64,000 bases of DNA, from NCBI GenBank assembly GCA_016714125.1, contig JADJNX010000007.1, positions 129,123-193,122 of the forward strand, in the 5' to 3' direction. Within the stretch, counting starts at the first letter, position 1, and each line of letters begins with the position of its first letter. Below are positions 39,390-46,960 of the stretch, one piece after another. Position numbers and translations under genes: made by a program. The notes below the pieces were generated by a model. The model had not been told where the DNA came from, ran no database searches, and worked only from the letters and a program-made list of their open reading frames with translations. This DNA comes from Ignavibacteriales bacterium. Its GTDB lineage: Bacteria; Bacteroidota; Ignavibacteria; Ignavibacteriales; Ignavibacteriaceae.

Positions 39390-39470
39390 CAGTATTCTCA
39401 AAATTGTTAAAACTTAATCTACTAAAATAATAAAGTTTGGAATGATAACAGCAATAGAAGCAGAAAGTGA

Positions 39471-39502
39471 TGAGGTTGTCATCGTTAAAAATGACAACCT
39501 CA
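39471..39502. terminator. 12-bp perfect hairpin downstream of the flx-hdr operon
   Basis: TGAGGTTGTCAT (39471-39482) and ATGACAACCTCA (39491-39502) are perfect inverted arms with an 8-base loop. It lies 10 bases beyond the flxA stop codon, at the 3' end of the leftward operon. There is no strong U-run, so it is a terminator or an RNA-stabilising stem. Confidence 0.65.
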
Positions 39503-39512
39503 GTAATGATAA

Positions 39513-40343
39513 TCAGTATTCTTGGGGGAGTTCCAACATTTCTTTGTAAGAAAAGACGGGACCATCTTTACATACATAAACATTTCCGATGTTGCATCTG
39601 CCACACTTGCCGAGTCCACATTTCATTCTGTTTTCGAGAGTGGTGATCATATTGTCTTCGGTAAAACCAAGTTTCTCAAGGACAGGGAAAGTATATTTAA
39701 TCATGATTGGTGGCCCGCAGATTATAGCTATACTGTTTTCTGAAGCAGGAGCAACCTTTTCGACGATTGAGGGGACAAATCCCACCTCACCCGTCCAATC
39801 GGGTGTCTCACCACCGGGATCAACAGTAACCACAGTTTTAACGCCATCCATTTTTTTCCACTCTTCCAGTTCCCTTTTATACACAAGGTCTGAAACCGAT
39901 CGGGCACCATAGACAATCGTTACATCTTTAAATTTATCTCTGAGATCGAGCACATTCCAAATAATACAGCGAACGGGAGCAAGTCCAATTCCACCGGCAA
40001 TGAAGACTACATTTTTCCCTTCCATCTGTTCAAGAGGGAAGTGATTTCCGTAAGGACCTCTTAATCCGATTATATCTCCTTTGTTCATTTTATTAAGTGC
40101 TCCGGTTACTTTTCCCGCAATTTTAAATGAACATTCGAGATATTCTGTTCGAGTTGGTGGAGAAGCAATGCAGAATGTACATTCACCTTCACCAAATACA
40201 GAATACTCGGCAAACTGCCCGGCAAGAAAAGAAAACTCTTCCCTCATCTTTTTGCTGACAAATTGCAATTTGAAGGTTTTTATATCAGGAGTCTCCTGAA
40301 TAATATCCATGATTTCAACGAGTTCGGGTTTGTAAATATTCAT
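39513..40343 (-). CDS. flxA: FlxA-like NAD(P)H/FAD oxidoreductase subunit
   Basis: 276 residues of the ferredoxin-NADP reductase superfamily: an FAD-binding barrel first, then NAD-binding VFIAGGIGLAPVRCI (about residue 112). The last 40 residues have a four-cysteine cluster C-G-L-G-K-C-G-R-C...C for a [2Fe-2S] centre. The same fold is found in hydrogenase/sulfhydrogenase gamma subunits. The context with mvhD-like and hdrABC genes makes FlxA, the NADH-oxidising subunit, the best name. It has a strong AAAGGAGG site. Last gene of the operon. Confidence 0.85.
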   Translation of the reverse strand: MNIYKPELVEIMDIIQETPDIKTFKLQFVSKKMREEFSFLAGQFAEYSVFGEGECTFCIASPPTRTEYLECSFKIAGKVTGALNKMNKGDIIGLRGPYGNHFPLEQMEGKNVVFIAGGIGLAPVRCIIWNVLDLRDKFKDVTIVYGARSVSDLVYKRELEEWKKMDGVKTVVTVDPGGETPDWTGEVGFVPSIVEKVAPASENSIAIICGPPIMIKYTFPVLEKLGFTEDNMITTLENRMKCGLGKCGRCNIGNVYVCKDGPVFSYKEMLELPQEY

Positions 40344-40355
40344 CTGATCCTCCTT

Positions 40356-41384
40356 TCAATTGGTGGTTGAATGTGCAATTTGATCGATCTCTTCCAGCAG
40401 CTCAAGTATGTCGGTGGAAACTGGGCATCCACGCGAACATCTTCCACAACCGGTGCACAAAATCTCTGAGAATTTGTCGTTGTAATATTTGAACTTGTGT
40501 GAGATTCGTTGTCTGTATCTTTTTTCACGACTGTCTCTTGGGTTGTGTCCCGAGGCGTGTTTTGTGAAGAGAGAAAACTGGCACGCATCCCAGTTTTTTG
40601 CTCTTACACCGGCACAGGTTCCACATTGTTCATCAACAATATCGAAACAATGGCATGTGGGGCATACAAACGCACACTGCCCGCAACTAAGGCAGGTTTC
40701 ACCGGCCTCATCCCAGAATTTATGTTCAAAATTGTTGTCCAGCCACTTTTTTACACTTTCATAATCGAACTTCTTTTCATCGTGACCGTTTTTATTTTCG
40801 GCGGGAGGATTTCCGGTGTATTCCTCAAAGAAAATGGCGAATTCTTCGATGAATTTGTTTCCTTTGTCCGTGATGGTTTTGGCTATAAAAGCATCGCCAT
40901 CCGGAATCAGGAAGATATCCGAACCCTTCTCAGAGTTCTGTGACAGACCAACTTCGTTGCAAAAGCAATAGTCATCCTGATAATTACACTTCATGCCAAT
41001 TATTATCGAGTTCTCAACTCTGCGATTAAAAAAATCATCGGCATAGTCCCAGTTGAATACTTTTGAGAGTATCGGTAACGAGGCTGTATCACACGGTCTT
41101 GCACCAATCACCACCGTCTTTCTTTCATCAATCACAGGCTCCTTCAGGTCGATGGCACCGTTATTGTTTTTATAATAAAACAAAGCCTCGGTTTTTAGGA
41201 AAAAGTGTTCTTTAAAAGAGATTGAAGTGGGCGGAGTATCGCTCTGCATAAAATTCAGGGTTTCATCAAACTTTTCAGAGAAGCGTTTCCCATCAGGAGT
41301 TACTCCGATAACACGGAAGTTGTCCTTTTTGAGGTGTTCCATTAACTTGGAGAGATTACCTTTTTCAATTTTCATCAGTTTCAT
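40356..41384 (-). CDS. flxB: FlxB-like 4Fe-4S protein (HydB/AsrA-like)
   Basis: 342 residues. Two ferredoxin-type clusters lie near residues 235 (CLSCGQCAFVCPTC) and 310 (CTGCGRCSRGCP), and VVIGARPCDTASLPIL near residue 95 is conserved in sulfhydrogenase beta/anaerobic sulfite reductase A proteins. It probably relays electrons between the flavoprotein FlxA and the Hdr part. GGAGG precedes the ATG. Spacing to flxA is 12 bases. Confidence 0.83.
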   Translation of the reverse strand: MKLMKIEKGNLSKLMEHLKKDNFRVIGVTPDGKRFSEKFDETLNFMQSDTPPTSISFKEHFFLKTEALFYYKNNNGAIDLKEPVIDERKTVVIGARPCDTASLPILSKVFNWDYADDFFNRRVENSIIIGMKCNYQDDYCFCNEVGLSQNSEKGSDIFLIPDGDAFIAKTITDKGNKFIEEFAIFFEEYTGNPPAENKNGHDEKKFDYESVKKWLDNNFEHKFWDEAGETCLSCGQCAFVCPTCHCFDIVDEQCGTCAGVRAKNWDACQFSLFTKHASGHNPRDSREKRYRQRISHKFKYYNDKFSEILCTGCGRCSRGCPVSTDILELLEEIDQIAHSTTN

Positions 41385-41392
41385 ATAACCTC

Positions 41393-42256
41393 CTACCTGA
41401 TAAATTCTTCATGGTCAGAAGTGCTGAATGTTCCAATCAGAGTTGGTGCATTCATGTCTGTTCCGTGTCTGTAACCAAATTCCTTAAATGCCACCATTCC
41501 CATTTTCCTGTTTAAGAGGGACAGAGGAATATCGGCGGGACAAACACGATCACACTCGCCGCAGCCAATGCATCTGCCTGCCTGATGGAAAGCACGAATC
41601 ATGTTCCAGGTAAAGTTTGCCCTTGTTGTTGAGCTGCTTTCTATCCAGCGGGGTTCGGTTTTGTCGGCTATACACTGTTCGCAGTAACACATCGGACAAA
41701 CTTCGCGACAAGCATAACACTTGAGGCACTTTTCGAACTCTGCATTCCAAAATTCAAGTCTTTGCTCAGGAGTCATCTCATCGATTTGTTTCATCAGAAT
41801 GGCCATATCATCTTCGGGGAGTTCAAATTCAGCAGATTCCCCAACGACGACATCAAACCATGCAGGAGTTTTTGATGCGCAACTTCTGCATTTTATCTGA
41901 GTATTCTCCTTTGAGAATTCCTTGTTTTGGTCTTTTACCACTCCACTGCAATTAACCCCGATCACATAAAGGTCTTCCCTCTTTACCCTGTTTTCCTGGA
42001 CAAGTGCGTTAATCGCTTTAAGGTCGCAGGGTTTTAGAACGATACCAATCTTCCCTTGGGAAGGATTATGGAAACGGTGAATAAAGACAGCCAGATTATT
42101 AACTGCATTGCAGTTAAATGTCAGTTTTTCAGTCTCTTCCACATTATGGGCGATGAAAGGTTTGAGGTGGTGATGTTTATCTTCCGTGTAACCGATGATA
42201 AAGGCCGCTTTGTTTTCACTGATTGCCTGACGGCAAACCGATCTTAGTTGGTCCAT
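41393..42256 (-). CDS. flxC: FlxC-like 4Fe-4S protein (F420-hydrogenase beta-like)
   Basis: 287 residues. The N-terminal half has GIVLKPCDLKAINALV, seen in coenzyme F420 hydrogenase/dehydrogenase beta-like proteins. Iron-sulfur motifs follow: CRSCASK, CLKCYACREVCPMCYCEQC and CIGCGECDRVCP. It starts in a TGATG overlap with flxD, so translation is coupled. The expected role is intramolecular electron transfer within the Flx module. Flx naming rests on gene order more than on unique motifs. Confidence 0.8.
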   Translation of the reverse strand: MDQLRSVCRQAISENKAAFIIGYTEDKHHHLKPFIAHNVEETEKLTFNCNAVNNLAVFIHRFHNPSQGKIGIVLKPCDLKAINALVQENRVKREDLYVIGVNCSGVVKDQNKEFSKENTQIKCRSCASKTPAWFDVVVGESAEFELPEDDMAILMKQIDEMTPEQRLEFWNAEFEKCLKCYACREVCPMCYCEQCIADKTEPRWIESSSTTRANFTWNMIRAFHQAGRCIGCGECDRVCPADIPLSLLNRKMGMVAFKEFGYRHGTDMNAPTLIGTFSTSDHEEFIR

Positions 42257-42723
42257 CAGATTTCCACTCCTTCCTCTTCCATTATCGGAAGTTCGATGTT
42301 CCTTGCCATCTTCCGGTATTGATCAAAAGGACCCTTCTGCCTTACGGTTTCGGTTACCCCGTCGATCACATCAACCCACTTTTTACCTTCTGAAGCGGAA
42401 ACCCATGAGAAGTGAAGCCGGGAAGAATCGATTCCCGTAAACTCCGCCAACTCTCTAAACATTATCCATCTTCTTCTGGCGTGGAAATTTCCGGCGTTAT
42501 AGTGGCAGTCACCCGGGTGGCAGCCTGACACAAGCACACCATCCGCACCACTTTCAAACGCTTTAAGGATAAAAACAGGATCTATTCTTCCGGTGCACGG
42601 AACACGAATTAATCTTGCATTTGGCTGTTGTTTAAGTCTTGATGTACCCGCCAGATCGGCTCCGGTGTAAGTACACCAGTTACATACAAACGCTACTATT
42701 TTAGGTTCAAATTTTTCTTCCAT
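42256..42723 (-). CDS. flxD: FlxD/MvhD-like iron-sulfur subunit
   Basis: 155 residues from the ATG at 42723, which follows GAGGTG; a more upstream ATG at 42744 lies inside hdrA. The sequence VAFVCNWCTYTGADLAGTSR, RVPCTGRIDP and VSGCHPGDCHY is the conserved cysteine pattern of MvhD, the [2Fe-2S] protein that connects an electron-donating module to HdrA. In methanogens the donor is a hydrogenase; here no hydrogenase is present and FlxABC would supply the electrons. Confidence 0.9.
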   Translation of the reverse strand: MEEKFEPKIVAFVCNWCTYTGADLAGTSRLKQQPNARLIRVPCTGRIDPVFILKAFESGADGVLVSGCHPGDCHYNAGNFHARRRWIMFRELAEFTGIDSSRLHFSWVSASEGKKWVDVIDGVTETVRQKGPFDQYRKMARNIELPIMEEEGVEI

Positions 42724-42724
42724 G

Positions 42725-44730
42725 TTACACCTCGGCAAAAGCATTTATCTGGGCAAATATCTGGTCATCTTTAAAGCCGATCAGTTCAATTGATTTTGAA
42801 GGACAGGTTGCGTTACAGGTTCCACATCCTTGACAAAGACCGGAATTAACATGTGCAACCACCTTAAGGAGATTACCGGAACGGTCTCTTACCTCCTTTA
42901 TTTCGATGGCACTGTAGGCACATACCTTTTTGCAATAAAAACACCCTGCACAGGTGGAGGCATCCACTTCTGCAACAACGGGTTCTCTTTCCAGCATATC
43001 GGAGCCAAAAAGAACCATTGTTTTTGCTGCAGCCGCAGAAGCCATCGAAACACACTCGGGGATGTCCCTTGGTGAATGGCAGGCACCTGCAAGGAAGATT
43101 CCACCGGTGGCGGTTTCCACAGGTCTTAACTTTGGATGCACTTCCTGGAAGTAGCCATATTTATCGTAAGAAACACCCAGGGTTTGTGCAAGTTTTGATG
43201 CTTCGGGCTGAGGCACCATGGCGGTTGCCAGAACAACAAGATCGGCATCAATTGTAACAGGCATTCCGGCAATTGTATCCTCACCTCTTACAATCAACTT
43301 TCCGTCTTCTTCATATATCTTTGAAACTCTGCCACGGATATATTTTACATGGTCTTCTTCGATGGCACGACGAACAAATTCCTCGTAGTTTTTGCCACCC
43401 GATCTTATATCCATATAAAAAACATACGCTTCACCGTGGTGAACCTTGTGTTTATAAAGCATGGCGTGTTTTGCTGTGTACATGCAACAGATTTTGCTGC
43501 AATATGAGATTCCCTTCGATTCGTCCCGGGAACCAACACACTGGATGAATACGATCTTTTGTGGTTCCTTGTTATCGGAGGGTCGAAGAATCTCTCCCGA
43601 AGTGGGACCGGAAGCACTGGCAATTCTCTCAAACTGGAGTCCATCTATTACATCTTTATATTTGCCGTAACCGTACTCGCCATAACCTTTGTAGATGTTT
43701 CCTTCAGGTTTTTTATCTATCGAATAAAGTTTGTATCCTGTCGCAACGATTATGGCCCCAACTTCCTCTTTTACAAATGTATCCTGCTGTTCAAAGTCGA
43801 TTGCATCACGACCACAAACAGTCTTGCAGAGGGCACACTTGCCGGTTTTGAAGTATGTACACACTTCTCTGTCGATAACAGGTATGTTTGGAACAGCTTG
43901 TGGGAAAGGGACATACATAGCGGAACGGAATGAGAGTCCTTCATCAAACTCACTTAAAGCTTTTTTCTTTATTGGGCATTTTTGGGCACAAAGTGCACAA
44001 CCCGTGCAAAGCTCTTCTTTAATCGATTTTGCCTTTTTCCTGATTGTAACTGTGAAGTTGCCGATGAAACCATCAACCTTCTCCACTTCAGAAAAAGACA
44101 TAAGTTTAATTCGGGGATGCTGGTAAACCTCAACCATTCTTGGTGTAAGGATACACTGTGAACAATCCAGAGTTGGGAAGGTTTCGGAGAGTTGACTCAT
44201 GTGTCCACCAATCGAAGGCTCTTTCTCAACCAAAACCACTTCATAACCCGCATTTGCAACATCAAGTGCTGCCTGTATTCCGGAGATTCCACCCCTATTA
44301 CGAGGGTTCGTTTGGTAACAGGGACACGGATTGGTGAAAGAGGGACATTAAATTTAACTTTTTCAACCGCAAAACGCATCAAGTCGATCGACTTTTTTGT
44401 GCCTGCTTTGATGTCATCATGAATCCAACTGCAATGTTCCCGAAGGTTGGCTATTTCAACCATATAGGGGTTAATTCCTGCGTCGGAACAGGCTTTTCTG
44501 AAAGTTTTTTCGTGCATGTGAGGCGAGCATGAGCCCACAACAACTGCATCGAGACTCTTCTCTCTAATGGCTTGTTTAATAAGATTTTGTCCGGGATCAG
44601 AGCACATATATTTGTAGTCTTCCGAATGGGCAACTCCCGGAAAGCGGGCACATGCCTCAGCGACTGCATGACAATCAACCGTTCTGCCGATGTTTTCACC
44701 ACAATGGCAGACAAAAACCCCTATGCGCAT
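42725..44730 (-). CDS. hdrA: heterodisulfide reductase subunit A-like flavoprotein (frameshift)
   Basis: HdrA holds the FAD at which electrons bifurcate. The first part (44730 to about 44297) begins MRIGVFVCHCGENIG with CSPHMHEKTFR and ends RTLVIG. The second continues VVLVEKEPSIGGHMSQLSETFPTLDC, clusters CTGCALCAQKCP, CAGCFYCKKVCAY and CQGCGTCNATCP, and GGIFLAGACHSPRDI. One G missing from the G-run at about 44293-44297 interrupts the GGGISG flavin motif; restoring it gives a single protein of about 670 residues. It overlaps hdrB by 10 bases. Confidence 0.92.
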
Positions 44731-45605
44731 ACAACCTCCCGCTTTGTAATCTTCGAAAGTAGAGGTTTAACATCGATATAATGGGAGTTGATGCCAAGCG
44801 CGGCAGGTTCTATTCCCATTGCCAAACCAATCAGCTCCGTCAGGTAGAGCACAGGTATCTGAGATCTCCCTTTATCCTGATCGATTATGGCTAACTGCCG
44901 CATATCAAGATTTGAGTGACACATCGGACAGGCGACAACAATAACATCGGCACCTCGTTTTATGGCATCATCCAAAATCATTTTACTTAATTTTATTACT
45001 ATATCGGTGTGAGCTATCGAGTGGGCGGCTCCGCAACATTCTGTTTTGAAGTTCCAGTTTATTGTTTTTGCTCCCATTGCCTCAACTATTCTCTCCATCG
45101 AATGGGGATCTTCCACATCATCGGCGAGGGCGATATCGGCAGGTCTTACAAGAAGGCATCCGTAATAACAGGCCACTTTTAAGTTTTTAAGCTCTGCCAC
45201 TGTGTGTTCTTTTAACTTTGTCGGACCAATCTCCTCAAATACCTGAAGCAGATTACATATCTTCATTCCGGTATTCATTTTATCTTCGAGAAGGTCTTCT
45301 ACCCGCATCCTGGTTTTTTCGTCGAGGCGCAACTCTTTTTGTGAGGAAACCAGTCTGCTGTAACAGGCAGCGCATGGAGCGAGCAGTTCATTTAATCCCT
45401 GCTTTTGAGCCAGCAATAAATTACGTGCAGGCAAAGCAACCGCAAGAAGGTGCGAAGTTACATGGGCTGATGTGGCGCCGCAACACGACCAGTCTTCAAG
45501 TTCATCAAGTCCAATATCAAGAACTTTAAAAACTTCTTTAAGTGAAAGGTCGGCTTCTTTTCCGGTTCCTTCCGCTGAACATCCGGGGTAATATCCAATG
45601 TTCAT
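44721..45605 (-). CDS. hdrB: heterodisulfide reductase subunit B
   Basis: 294 residues with both CCG domains complete: YYPGCS...WSCCGATS...CAACYS and CYYGCLL...TECCGAAH...CPMCHSNL. In methanogen HdrB each domain carries a non-cubane [4Fe-4S] cluster that reduces a CoM-S-S-CoB disulfide. Bacteria lack that substrate, and DsrC-type or other disulfides have been proposed. The gene overlaps hdrC by four bases and hdrA by ten. Confidence 0.93.
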   Translation of the reverse strand: MNIGYYPGCSAEGTGKEADLSLKEVFKVLDIGLDELEDWSCCGATSAHVTSHLLAVALPARNLLLAQKQGLNELLAPCAACYSRLVSSQKELRLDEKTRMRVEDLLEDKMNTGMKICNLLQVFEEIGPTKLKEHTVAELKNLKVACYYGCLLVRPADIALADDVEDPHSMERIVEAMGAKTINWNFKTECCGAAHSIAHTDIVIKLSKMILDDAIKRGADVIVVACPMCHSNLDMRQLAIIDQDKGRSQIPVLYLTELIGLAMGIEPAALGINSHYIDVKPLLSKITKREVVCA

Positions 45606-46147
45606 TTTTTGCCTCCTTCAGCTTCAGCAAAAATCTTTCTGATGCTCTTTTTCCCTTTTACTTTTGGAGGGAGAAGACCCAGTTTACCTTTTGCGAGGGT
45701 GACAGGAGCAAGATCAAGATCCTGGAAAAATTTAAGAGTTTTTAATTTGTATTCGAGGAGGAAGCCGATCTCGTAAGACCTGCCAAAGTTTTTTATCTGG
45801 TTAAGGAATGCTCTGTGAAAAGCCATGCCATTGGGATCAGGTGGTTTTATACCACATTCGATTGCCAGCTCACGGAGGTTATCCATGAACCTTGCCATAT
45901 CAAATCCTTGCGGGCACCTTGTGCTACAAGTCTGACACCCGGCACACAGCCAGATTGAAGGTGAAGAAATTGCTTTTTCGTAAAAGCCCAGTTGCGTAAA
46001 TCTTGCCACCCTGTTGGGTGGAGTTTCGGTAAAATCCCTCACGGGACATCCCGCAGAACATTTGCCACATTGATAACAAAGTGCAATGTCTTGCGTCATT
46101 ATTGTATCTAATTTCTCTCGGAAATTGTTCGGGTCGGTCTTTTTCAT
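45602..46147 (-). CDS. hdrC: heterodisulfide reductase subunit C
   Basis: 181 residues. Two ferredoxin-like clusters are visible, CYQCGKCSAGCPV near residue 24 and CAGCQTCSTRCPQG near residue 68, the diagnostic layout of soluble HdrC, which relays electrons from HdrA to HdrB. It is the first gene of the hdrCBA-flxDCBA operon, and the promoter must lie in the 317-base spacer shared with the marR-type gene. A lysine-rich tail (KVKGKKSIRK) ends the protein. Confidence 0.92.
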   Translation of the reverse strand: MKKTDPNNFREKLDTIMTQDIALCYQCGKCSAGCPVRDFTETPPNRVARFTQLGFYEKAISSPSIWLCAGCQTCSTRCPQGFDMARFMDNLRELAIECGIKPPDPNGMAFHRAFLNQIKNFGRSYEIGFLLEYKLKTLKFFQDLDLAPVTLAKGKLGLLPPKVKGKKSIRKIFAEAEGGKK

Positions 46148-46464
46148 GGTTGACTCCGTACAGAGAAAGAGGTGTGATTATCAGAAGTGTAAGTAGAGTG
46201 ATCATGTGATCAATTTTTGTCGCATATTTTAGAATAATTGATAACGAAACTTAAATAAACATCTCGTGATTTTAATAAACGAATTACGTTTCTTTATTCT
46301 TTTTATGTCGATTTTTACTCTGAATTGGAATACTTTCCTTAGGGCTTCAAGCTTTACAAGATGGGGTATCAGGGGGTGCTAAATAAATTCTCTGTGGATA
46401 TTATTCAGTAAAAGTCTTATTAGTTATTTATTTTACAATCGTATAATTTAGATGGTAAAATAAA
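46148..46464. promoter_or_regulatory. divergent control region between hdrC and MarR-type gene
   Basis: 317 bases with three symmetrical elements: palindrome TGATCATGTGATCA at 46199-46212, AAACG-5-CGTTT at 46277-46291, and long inverted repeat arms at 46426-46436 and 46455-46465. AT-rich sequence fills the rest. The arrangement suggests that the MarR-type protein controls itself and the flx-hdr operon. Confidence 0.6.
46199..46212. promoter_or_regulatory. 14-bp operator-like palindrome upstream of hdrC
   Basis: TGATCATGTGATCA consists of two TGATCA half-sites two bases apart, 51 bases upstream of the hdrC start. The symmetry suits a dimeric helix-turn-helix regulator. Function is inferred from position alone. 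Confidence 0.4.
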
Positions 46465-46465
46465 T
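46426..46465. promoter_or_regulatory. inverted repeat flanking the promoter of the MarR-type gene
   Basis: ATTTATTTTAC (46426-46436) and GTAAAATAAAT (46455-46465) are perfect 11-bp inverted arms, with centres 29 bp apart, about three helical turns. Between them lies TATAAT (46442-46447), a good -10 hexamer. A repressor bound to both arms would cover the promoter. The right arm ends on the first base of the TTG start codon. Confidence 0.55.
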
Positions 46466-46947
46466 TGAAAAAAGAAATGATAGACGAGACCGCCAAAAAG
46501 TTTGCCGAACTTACATGTTCACTTTCGAGAGAATGCAGCAGAAAAGAAGATTTTTTTGCCAGATGTTATAATCTGACTCCTGCCGAGCTGCGACTGCTTA
46601 TGTTGTTTGGTGAGAAAGCGTGCCTTTCAATCAAGGATTTGTCGGCAAATCTTGCCCTAACACCGGGTAGAATAACACATATTTTAACATCTCTTGAAGA
46701 GAAAAAACTTGTTATCAGGAAGCAGGATCCGGGTGACAGGCGGAGTTTTAATGTTTATTTGACGGGACAAAGCAGACCCTACATCAACAACATTAACACC
46801 GGTCATATTTTAGTACATAAAGAAATATTCGACACTCTTGATGATGACACCCGGGAAAATGTTCTTCTTGTCATGGATTCGTTGATAGTAGCAATGAAAA
46901 ACTGGGTTGTTAACGAATCCCATAAAGAGTCGAGAGTGGAAGCCTAA
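46465..46947 (+). CDS. MarR family transcriptional regulator
   Basis: 160 residues with the MarR winged-helix layout: helix LTPAELRLLMLF, recognition region LSIKDLSANLALTPGRITHILTSLEEKKLVIRK, wing DPGDRRSFNVYLT and a C-terminal dimerisation helix. The conserved DPxDRR motif supports the family. Start is TTG at 46465, or ATG at 46477, which I cannot separate because neither has a clear ribosome-binding site. It is divergent from hdrC. The ligand is unknown. N-terminal cysteines (C18, C23) could make it redox-sensitive. Confidence 0.87.
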   Translation: MKKEMIDETAKKFAELTCSLSRECSRKEDFFARCYNLTPAELRLLMLFGEKACLSIKDLSANLALTPGRITHILTSLEEKKLVIRKQDPGDRRSFNVYLTGQSRPYINNINTGHILVHKEIFDTLDDDTRENVLLVMDSLIVAMKNWVVNESHKESRVEA

Positions 46948-46960
46948 AAATAGCTTCCAC
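46936..46960. terminator. hairpin spanning the convergent ends of marR-type and GH13 genes
   Basis: GTGGAAGC (46936-46943) and GCTTCCAC (46953-46960) pair perfectly around a 9-base loop that holds both stop codons, which themselves overlap. It is a compact candidate bidirectional terminator encoded within the coding ends, but has no U-run. Confidence 0.5.

Noticed and set aside
42830..44126. Many plus-strand open frames opposite hdrA
   Set aside because: They are antisense shadows of an intact, conserved coding strand and have cysteine/histidine-rich composition typical of such shadows.
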